Assembly: GCA_002010215.1 (NCBI GenBank)
Contig: MTMY01000030.1
Coordinates: 1 to 59,324 of the forward strand
Direction of reading: 5' to 3'
DNA length: 59,324 nt
Source of the DNA: Archaeoglobus sp. JdFR-37
GTDB taxonomy: Archaea; Halobacteriota; Archaeoglobi; Archaeoglobales; Archaeoglobaceae
The notes below the pieces were generated by a model. It made no database searches, was not told the DNA's origin, and saw nothing but the letters and a program-made list of their open reading frames with translations. The translations under genes were made by a program, and so were the position numbers. Each line of letters begins with the position of its first letter. The first letter of the stretch is position 1. Positions 53,545 through 59,324 of this stretch are shown here, in pieces.

Positions 53545-54303
53545 GTGGTATTATCCAGCCTAGAACAAAAGATATTTGAAATACTGAACCTACGCAATTC
53601 GAGCATGGCGGACAGCACAAGGCTGATAGAATCGGTACACTCTCACATGAGGAGAGTTCCATGGCTCAGGAAGTACTGTAATCGCTGCCTGAAAACAGAG
53701 CGCTACGGCGGAAATGTGGCTCTCATGGTTATTGATGCTTCATTCATGTCCCTTGGACTGAATTACTTCACTGCCGTTGTACCTGCAGTCCTCAAAATTA
53801 AGGATTTGATTCCTGGAGTCGATCTTGAGAAACTTAGAGATATAGAGGTTGAAGAAATGAGGAAGATGTGGAAAAATAGAAGAAGCTGGAACGTTGCCAA
53901 AAGCGTTGCAGATTTCCTCTGCCAGTTAAAGGAAGATGAAGGCTGCGACGATCGCAGAGCTTTGAGGCTATGGGCGTCAAGGTCTCGAGTGGAGGAGTGG
54001 AAAGAAGACCCCATCGGTAGCATCAAGGGGGTTGGCATAAATACCTACCAGTATCTTCGCATGATGGGTGGAATTGATACGGTTATGCCTGACAGGATAG
54101 TTAAGAGGGTGATAAATGACATTCTGACGAGAAGCGGTTATGAGGCTGTGGAGGACGATATGGCCTTCATACGAAAGGTACATGAAATTGCTGAGATTAC
54201 TGGCTACAGAGCCATTGAGCTGTGCTGGATGACGTGGCTGGTGCAGTATGAGGGGAAGAACTTGAGGGCTGAGAAATACCGGAGTGTAATGGATCTGATT
54301 TAG
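53545..54303 (+). CDS. Helix-hairpin-helix glycosylase-like protein
   Basis: A 252-residue, mostly helical protein. SIKGVGINTYQYLRMMGG followed by TVMPDRIVKRVI resembles the HhH-GPD motif of DNA base-excision glycosylases. In Endo III that motif reads LPGVGRKTA followed by a catalytic VDTH. The Asp is kept, but the catalytic Lys position is Asn, so a monofunctional glycosylase or a binding protein is more likely than a lyase. A YCNRC pair near residue 45 is present without the C-terminal FeS loop. Start GTG 53545 or ATG 53605; neither has a good ribosome site. Confidence 0.65.
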   Translation: MVLSSLEQKIFEILNLRNSSMADSTRLIESVHSHMRRVPWLRKYCNRCLKTERYGGNVALMVIDASFMSLGLNYFTAVVPAVLKIKDLIPGVDLEKLRDIEVEEMRKMWKNRRSWNVAKSVADFLCQLKEDEGCDDRRALRLWASRSRVEEWKEDPIGSIKGVGINTYQYLRMMGGIDTVMPDRIVKRVINDILTRSGYEAVEDDMAFIRKVHEIAEITGYRAIELCWMTWLVQYEGKNLRAEKYRSVMDLI

Positions 54304-54329
54304 CGTTGAGAGGTAAAAATTAACAAAAA

Positions 54330-55166
54330 TTACAGACGTTTCAAATACTCAATAACACTCTCAAAAATAGCTCTACCATCTCCAGCCCCTTCAGGTTTTG
54401 TTCCCCTGTTCCAGTCAGAATGCTGGTATCTCCAGAATACTCTCTCTGGATGGGGCATCAGACCGAAGACATTGCCTTTAACATTGCAGATGCCAGCAAT
54501 GTTGAACATGCTGCCATTAGGGTTCCAGGGGTAGCCAGCGTAGTTACCCTCTGCGTCAACATACCTAAACACCAGCTGATCGTTTTCTGTTAGCATATCA
54601 AAGTACTCATCCTCTTTTCCTTTTGGAAAGATAACTTTGCCCTCAGCATGGGCAACCGGGAAAGATACAATCTCCTTCTCAAGCTTTGTGGTGAAAATAC
54701 AATTTCCTCTGTTCTCATGTCTCAGAAAGGTGGGCCGGCACTCAAATCTGCTGGAATCGTTTATGCCCAAAGCCATCTCCGGCTTATCACTTATTGGTCT
54801 ATCTTCGTCAAATCCTGGAAGCACACCCAACTCGGTGAGAATTTGAAAGCCGTTGCAAATGCCAAGAACTGGAAAATCCATTTTTATGAACTCTTCCAGA
54901 TCTCGTCTCAAAACACTCTTTAGTCTGGCGGAGAATATGGCTCCAGCTCTGACATAATCCCCTGCTGAGAAGCCTCCCGGAAAAACAAGGCAGTTGTAAT
55001 CCCAGATACTCCTTCTATCTCTATCGGGGACACTATCACTGTAAAACTGCTTGAGGTGGACTGCTTCAGCTTCAACACCTAAGTGTTTGAATGCAAGGAC
55101 TGTTTCGTCTTCACAGTTCGTCCCTTCAATTCTCAGAACTGCAACCCTTATTTCATCCGGTTTCAT
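54330..55166 (-). CDS. purQ: Phosphoribosylformylglycinamidine synthase, glutaminase subunit
   Basis: Supplies ammonia from glutamine for step four of purine synthesis. The class I glutaminase triad is visible: Cys in GICNGFQIL, His in MPHPERVFW and its Glu partner, with HAEGK. FPGGFSAGDYVRAGA is the oxyanion region. Length is 278, longer than bacterial small PurQ. It is the last gene of purS-purL-purQ. Confidence 0.96.
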   Translation of the reverse strand: MKPDEIRVAVLRIEGTNCEDETVLAFKHLGVEAEAVHLKQFYSDSVPDRDRRSIWDYNCLVFPGGFSAGDYVRAGAIFSARLKSVLRRDLEEFIKMDFPVLGICNGFQILTELGVLPGFDEDRPISDKPEMALGINDSSRFECRPTFLRHENRGNCIFTTKLEKEIVSFPVAHAEGKVIFPKGKEDEYFDMLTENDQLVFRYVDAEGNYAGYPWNPNGSMFNIAGICNVKGNVFGLMPHPERVFWRYQHSDWNRGTKPEGAGDGRAIFESVIEYLKRL

Positions 55167-55211
55167 CTCACCACCTCACCGCACCTCACGCATTTCATAG
55201 CATTCACATTT

Positions 55212-57557
55212 TCACCCCAGAAACCTCGCCAGGCCGTTTCTCCATGCGCTGTCAAGCTTTTCAATCTCAACGTCAATAAACTTCCTTCCATCCTTCCCAT
55301 CCTTCACCCTCAGCTCATGACCAGACACGAATCCGATAATTTCCGCCTTAAGCTGCCCCTCTCTGAAAAACTCCACCAGCTTCTCAGCATCTCCGCTTCC
55401 AACCTCCACCAGCCACCTGGTGTTGGATTCAGAAAACAGCTTCACGAAGCTTTGCGAGTCCAGTGATGAGAGGTCGAGATCAGCTCCCAAGCCAGAGGCG
55501 ATGCACATCTCGGCAACAGCAACTGCAAGACCTCCTTCAGCCAAATCATGGCAGGCGTGGATTTTGAAGGAGCTGAAAGCCTCAAGCATCGCCTTCACAT
55601 AAGCTTTTAGCCTCTCTGGAGACGTGCGGGGCACATAACTACTCTTCATCCCAGTTACCTTAGAATATAGGCTACCTCCGAATTCTGGCTGAGTTTCTCC
55701 TATCAGAACAATCGCATTCCCATCCTTCTTGAAGTCGGCCGTTACAGCTCTCCTAACATCCTCAACAATTCCGATGCCCATGAGGGTGGGCGTTGGGGCA
55801 ACTGAAGCGTGTGGTGTCTCGTTGTAAAGGCTGACGTTTCCGCTTACACACGGCAAAGCAAAACCCCTTGCCATCCATCCCAGAGCTTTAACGCTCTCAA
55901 CGAATTCTCCCATCCTTTCTGGCTTCTCAGGATTGCCAAAGTTGAGGCAGTCAGCAAAGCTGTGTGGTATGCTTCCTACCGCCACAAGATTTCTCACCAT
56001 CTCATCGAAGCTGCTGGCAGTGCCCCAGTACGGGTCGATTTTTGCCATCCAGGGATTAACGTCTGCTGTTAAAGCCAACCCTCTCCACGAATTGGGCAGG
56101 GGTTTGATTACGGCAGCATCGCCATGCCCTTCCCTGTTCACCATTCCCTGCAAGGGTTTGATTACTGTTGCAGCCCTCACCTCGTGGTCATATTGCCTCA
56201 CAATCCACTCCCTGCTGGCAACGTTTGGATGGCCAAGCATGGCCAGAAGAAGCTCCTCATACTTTCCGATATCTCTGATCTCCTCTCTACCTTCTACCTC
56301 CGGTTTTTTCGAGACATAAGGTCTGCAGTACTCAACCCCTCCAGAGACGAATTCAATATCCATCTCGTAAATCTTGTGGCCATTGTAGAATACTCTGAGC
56401 ACTTTTTCATCCATCACTCTGCCAACCACAACAGCAGGGACATCCCATTTGGCGAAGATTGAGAGCACTTCGTCAACATGTTTAGGATGTACGGTAAGCA
56501 TCATCCTCTCCTGACTCTCGCTCACCCATATCTCCCAAGGAGACATGCCCACCTCTTTCAGATGGACCTTCTCCAGCCAGACCTCAGCACCGAAGCCTGC
56601 CGCTAAGGCCATTTCTCCAACGACACAGCTCAGTCCGCCACCGCCAAGATCTTTCATCCCTGTCAGCAGACTTTTCTCAACTATCTCCAGACAGGCATGG
56701 ATCAGGGGCTCCTTCATTATGGGGTTGCCAAGCTGGACTGCGCTCCTAGCCTCCTCCTCACTGCTCTCATCCAGCTCCGCTGAAGCGAATGTCACGCCGT
56801 GGATTCCATCTCTTCCTGTTGCTCCTCCAGCCAGCACGAAGAGGTCTCCAGCATTCCCGGCTCTGCTGTGGATGATCCTATCCTTTCTGACTATTCCAAC
56901 GCATCCAACGTTAACCAGGCAGTTTGTGATGTAAGCTTCGTCAAAAAAAACCATTCCTGCAACTGTTGGAATGCCAACGCGGTTCCCGTAGTCTCTTATC
57001 CCGGCAACAACTCCAGAGAGTAGATACAGGGGATGTTTGGTCCCCTTCGGAAGCTTTTCAAATGAGGTATCAGGCTCTCCGAAAAAAAGTGGATCAAGCA
57101 ATGCAACTGGCTGAGCCCCCATGCACAGAACATCTCTCAAAATACCTCCTATGCCCGTTGCAGCCCCACCATAGGGTTCGATGGCTGAAGGATGGTTGTG
57201 GGATTCTAGAGCAACAACATAAGCATAATTCTCGTCGAACTCAACAACTCCAGCATCCTCCTTTATGGCAGAAATCACGTATTCAGCATCAACACCGAAG
57301 AGGAACTGCTTTAAATAATATTTTGAGCTCTTATAGCAGCAGTGCTCACTCCAGGCCTGAGCTAGGCTTTGAAGCTCAATATCGTATGGATTTCTGCCCT
57401 GTTTCTCAAAGTAAGCTTTTATCCTCCGCATTTCGTCAAGGCTGAGTGCAAGACCAAGCTCTCTGCTTATCTCCTCCAGTTCCTCATCGCTGGCATCGAG
57501 AATTTCTATCTCATAGAGCTCAAAGGGAACGTCAACCTTTCTGAACCTCATAAGCAT
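55212..57557 (-). CDS. purL: Phosphoribosylformylglycinamidine synthase, small-type PurL
   Basis: The ATP-dependent synthetase that turns FGAR to FGAM using ammonia from Pur[40 protein letters not shown] and [16 protein letters not shown] are family motifs. A second AIRS-like half contains [15 protein letters not shown]. Length of about 781 is that of the small PurL that needs PurS and PurQ. The frame opens at TTG 57560; ATG 57557 and ATG 57551 follow. Confidence 0.96.
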   Translation of the reverse strand: MLMRFRKVDVPFELYEIEILDASDEELEEISRELGLALSLDEMRRIKAYFEKQGRNPYDIELQSLAQAWSEHCCYKSSKYYLKQFLFGVDAEYVISAIKEDAGVVEFDENYAYVVALESHNHPSAIEPYGGAATGIGGILRDVLCMGAQPVALLDPLFFGEPDTSFEKLPKGTKHPLYLLSGVVAGIRDYGNRVGIPTVAGMVFFDEAYITNCLVNVGCVGIVRKDRIIHSRAGNAGDLFVLAGGATGRDGIHGVTFASAELDESSEEEARSAVQLGNPIMKEPLIHACLEIVEKSLLTGMKDLGGGGLSCVVGEMALAAGFGAEVWLEKVHLKEVGMSPWEIWVSESQERMMLTVHPKHVDEVLSIFAKWDVPAVVVGRVMDEKVLRVFYNGHKIYEMDIEFVSGGVEYCRPYVSKKPEVEGREEIRDIGKYEELLLAMLGHPNVASREWIVRQYDHEVRAATVIKPLQGMVNREGHGDAAVIKPLPNSWRGLALTADVNPWMAKIDPYWGTASSFDEMVRNLVAVGSIPHSFADCLNFGNPEKPERMGEFVESVKALGWMARGFALPCVSGNVSLYNETPHASVAPTPTLMGIGIVEDVRRAVTADFKKDGNAIVLIGETQPEFGGSLYSKVTGMKSSYVPRTSPERLKAYVKAMLEAFSSFKIHACHDLAEGGLAVAVAEMCIASGLGADLDLSSLDSQSFVKLFSESNTRWLVEVGSGDAEKLVEFFREGQLKAEIIGFVSGHELRVKDGKDGRKFIDVEIEKLDSAWRNGLARFLG

Positions 57558-57572
57558 CAACCCATCAGCTCC

Positions 57573-57818
57573 TCAATCAACCCATCTGATAGAGTACCTC
57601 TGGATAACAGGGTTAGCAAGGAGCCTTTCACACATCTCAGCTATCTTCTTTTCGGCTTCTTCTCTGCTCTTCGCATCAAGTTCTATCCTAAAAACTTTCC
57701 TGGTTGAAACGTTCCTAACGTTAAACCCAAGAAGCCTGAGAGCTTTCTTCGTCGCTTCACCCTCGGGGTCTACAACACCCTCTTTGAGCTCAATATAAAC
57801 ATCAGCAATCATGTCCAT
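57573..57818 (-). CDS. purS: Phosphoribosylformylglycinamidine synthase subunit PurS
   Basis: An 81-residue small dimeric protein bridging PurQ and PurL. YIELKEGVVDPEGEATKKALRLLGF and the ending LLANPVIQRYSI are typical. It is the first gene of the purS-purL-purQ operon; purL follows after about 15 bases. Confidence 0.95.
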   Translation of the reverse strand: MDMIADVYIELKEGVVDPEGEATKKALRLLGFNVRNVSTRKVFRIELDAKSREEAEKKIAEMCERLLANPVIQRYSIRWVD

Positions 57819-57912
57819 GCCTTGAAAAGTGGAATATAAAACGGTTTTGAAACCCCTTGCATGTTGATTTTACAGATAAATAAACAAGTTATGGATTTCA
57901 GAGTTTAAGGGC

Positions 57913-57990
57913 GGCTGAATGAATATATTCGAGAAATTACACGCTCCTGAGAATTGTTCTAGATCAATTTTCATTTATTTTCATTCAGCC
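57913..57990. repeat. Inverted repeat at the end of the DoxX operon
   Basis: GGCTGAATGAA (57913-57923) and its exact complement TTCATTCAGCC (57980-57990) lie 56 bases apart. The second arm is inside the last codons of the membrane-protein gene. It could fold the 3' end of that mRNA, or be a relic of an insertion; there is no T-run to confirm a terminator. Confidence 0.4.
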
Positions 57991-58522
57991 TACAGTATGA
58001 ATTTGACATGACATATACGCCTACGAGCATCACCACAACGCTCAACGTAAAAAAGACTCCTGCATAGGGTTGCAGGTACAGGAGTGAAAAGAGCAGACCT
58101 CCACCCAACAATCCAACAGATGACAGGATAGCAAGCAGCCCAAAAAGACATGGGGGACATCCGAGGATTGTAAAAAACACTGCTGAAACTCCGCCGAAAA
58201 TTCCTGCTGTCCCGGTTCTCTTTGATATAATTCCTATTGAATTTCTGAGCACCGTGAAATATGTGGCAAAAAGAATGGAAAGGGGTAGATATAGGAAAAA
58301 ACGCCATAAAGCCACAATCAGTGCGACATGAAGGGGCAACCCCAGTGAAATGTAAAGATAAGCGTCAAGCAAGGTTAGAAATGCGAATGTTATTCCGGTT
58401 ACTGCCAGAAAGAATTTTCTGTGGGTGAATACAGTTTCTCGGATAAATCCAAGCACCATGGAATATTTGACAAACATAGCTGCTGGCATATTTTGAAATG
58501 TACAAAAAAGTTTTGAAGACAT
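57971..58522 (-). CDS. Multi-spanning membrane protein with CPPC motif
   Basis: A protein of about 183 residues with five or more hydrophobic helices. FFTILGCPPCLFGLLAIL places a CxxC redox-type pair within or next to a membrane helix, as in vitamin-K-reductase-like or thiol-relay proteins; the family is not recognised. The frame opens to 58573, but ATG 58522 follows the DoxX stop by one base. It is likely to work with DoxX in a membrane thiol or quinone reaction (inference). Confidence 0.75.
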   Translation of the reverse strand: MSSKLFCTFQNMPAAMFVKYSMVLGFIRETVFTHRKFFLAVTGITFAFLTLLDAYLYISLGLPLHVALIVALWRFFLYLPLSILFATYFTVLRNSIGIISKRTGTAGIFGGVSAVFFTILGCPPCLFGLLAILSSVGLLGGGLLFSLLYLQPYAGVFFTLSVVVMLVGVYVMSNSYCRLNENK

Positions 58523-58523
58523 C

Positions 58524-58937
58524 TTAACTACCGCCACGCCTAAAACTGTATGGCCAAGGCTCTGGAATTGCAAGGAACATCAGCGAAGAACCTATGAGAG
58601 CTAAGTTCTTCATGAAGTTAATCATTTCCATCGTTTGCAATTGAGCATTTTCTACGCTCCAAAAGTTGTGCATTATAAATGTAGTTGGAATTAGGAAAAT
58701 TAACAGTGTAGCTATGCCTATGGTTACCCGATATCCCAGCAATATACTGACTCCACCAGTCAGTAGAAGCAATCCTGTTAAAACGACAATAAGTTCACCC
58801 ATTGGGACGCCTTTCGATGCAACGTACCCGCTCAGAAACTCTATTTTGGTAAAATGATTTAAGGCATTAAAAAGGTAAAATACTCCTACAACCATGCGAC
58901 CGATAAGGAACAGCGCATTTTTGGAGGGATTATTCAT
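58524..58937 (-). CDS. DoxX-family membrane protein
   Basis: A 137-residue protein with four hydrophobic helices. LIGRMVVGVFYLFNALNHFTKIEFLSGYVASKGVP is the typical DoxX opening. Members occur with quinone oxidases, thiosulfate oxidation or detoxification of reactive species. It is the middle gene of a three-gene minus-strand set, divergent from an HxlR-type regulator, a common pairing for doxX. Confidence 0.88.
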   Translation of the reverse strand: MNNPSKNALFLIGRMVVGVFYLFNALNHFTKIEFLSGYVASKGVPMGELIVVLTGLLLLTGGVSILLGYRVTIGIATLLIFLIPTTFIMHNFWSVENAQLQTMEMINFMKNLALIGSSLMFLAIPEPWPYSFRRGGS

Positions 58938-58980
58938 GTTTTACCTCCATTAAAAAGTGAAAAAATTTATACTCTTCTCA

Positions 58981-59139
58981 CTACCCCTTAAGCCTGGCAA
59001 CCTCCTCTCTTGCCACCGAAAACACACAGTTATCTGAATGCAGTTCTCCACATCCAAAGCAGATATTTTTCAGGGCCTCTTCGACTCTCTCTACCTCCTC
59101 CATGCTTACCTCCTTCCCCGAATACTTCCAGACTGGCAC
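58981..59139 (-). CDS. Small 52-residue cysteine-containing protein
   Basis: A short gene with a strong ribosome site, AGGAGGTG, 5 bases before GTG 59139. The product starts MPVWKYSGKEVSMEEV and contains CFGCGELHSDNC (CxxC-x7-C), suggesting zinc or Fe-S binding. It ends 43 bases before the doxX start and shares its direction, so it is probably the first gene of that operon. A shorter form from ATG 59103 also has GGAGG upstream. The family is unknown. Confidence 0.7.
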   Translation of the reverse strand: MPVWKYSGKEVSMEEVERVEEALKNICFGCGELHSDNCVFSVAREEVARLKG

Positions 59140-59183
59140 GTTAACACCTCCTATCTTTTTGATAGCTGGTTACCAGAGGGAAG

Positions 59184-59206
59184 CTTTATATATATTGTTG
59201 ACCAAC
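59184..59206 (+). promoter_or_regulatory. Promoter and operator-like repeat of the HxlR gene
   Basis: The TATA element CTTTATATATATTG (59184-59197) is followed at once by GTTGACCAAC (59197-59206), an inverted repeat with 4-base arms. The position, between TATA and start, suits an autorepressor. A related TTGGTCAAC follows a TATA-like run at 150-158. Confidence 0.5.
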
Positions 59207-59223
59207 TGGAAAGTGGGTATCCC

Positions 59224-59324
59224 ATGAGAAAGGAGAAGTCCTGCCCTCTCACAGCAGCCTCAGAGGTTCTTGCAAAGAAGTGGAGTCTTGTTATTGTTTA
59301 CCATCTGCTTAGCGGTGAGAGAAG
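59224..59324 (+). CDS. HxlR-family transcriptional regulator (partial)
   Basis: The first 33 codons of a regulator cut by the window edge. CPLTAASEVLAKKWSLVIVYHLLSG is the HxlR signature: an N-terminal cysteine, then the first helix of the winged domain. HxlR proteins respond to electrophiles, aldehydes or redox state. It is divergent from the small Cys protein and doxX, which it probably controls. Confidence 0.88.
   Translation, partial: MRKEKSCPLTAASEVLAKKWSLVIVYHLLSGER

Overview
The window is chromosomal DNA from a hyperthermophilic euryarchaeon, most probably of the order Archaeoglobales (Archaeoglobus, Ferroglobus or Geoglobus type). This is inferred from gene content: class I lysyl-tRNA synthetase, aRF1, MCM helicase, Sm-like protein, NadM, CDP-archaeol synthase, tetraether synthase, Sep-tRNA:Cys-tRNA synthase, a bacterial-type (class II) HMG-CoA reductase, and a relative of the acetyl-CoA synthase beta subunit CdhC. 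Many genes have a TATA element 22-30 bases before the start codon, which implies leaderless transcripts. Internal operon genes carry GGAGG-type ribosome sites and often overlap by 4 bases. No rRNA, tRNA, CRISPR array or intact insertion sequence was recognised.

Layout. 1-6.6 kb: MFS transporter, lysS, a radical SAM gene, a DUF2551-like gene, cis-prenyltransferase and aRF1. 6.85-12.5 kb (minus): a six-gene operon of pilin-like secreted proteins around an 803-residue PKD/VWA protein. 12.5-16 kb: a CdhC-like paralogue without the distal-nickel CGC motif, a LOG-like protein, Sm protein with a cysteine-rich winged-helix regulator, and a sugar epimerase. 15.9-20.6 kb: ogt, nadM, tes, divergent carS and pyrE, and an HTH/solute-binding fusion. 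20.7-26 kb: pyruvate kinase, mercuric reductase, a possible 21-residue Cys peptide, membrane rhodanese, membrane thioredoxin and LarE. 26-38.3 kb: a large sulfur-metabolism region interrupted by a vapBC pair. 38.5-44.2 kb: flavodiiron protein, HMG-CoA reductase, Trm14-like methylase and part of a biotin-dependent sodium-pump decarboxylase. 44.6-49.8 kb: MCM, DUF411 protein, GlnK-Amt and an RHH regulator. 50-59.3 kb: two TatA proteins, XPF and MutS-like genes, an HhH glycosylase-like gene, purSLQ, and a DoxX/CPPC-membrane-protein operon divergent from an HxlR regulator.

The main system is the sulfur region. One minus-strand operon encodes sulfite reductase, TusA, an assimilatory AprA-like APS reductase with a two-cluster ferredoxin, ATP sulfurylase, a second TusA and a DsrE-like protein: all steps from sulfate to sulfide. 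Facing it on the plus strand are a TauE-type exporter, SepCysS (tRNA-dependent cysteine formation), a DUF169 protein and a small HTH regulator with a terminal CxxC. I see a shared inverted repeat, TTAAC-N3-GTTAA, at the promoters of the reductase operon, tauE (two copies), the SepCysS gene and the regulator itself. I infer a compact, autoregulated sulfate-to-cysteine regulon whose repressor is probably the HTH protein at 38048-38326. A second minus-strand operon (thrC, moaD-like, moeB-like, tusA) adds a thiocarboxylate sulfur-carrier module.
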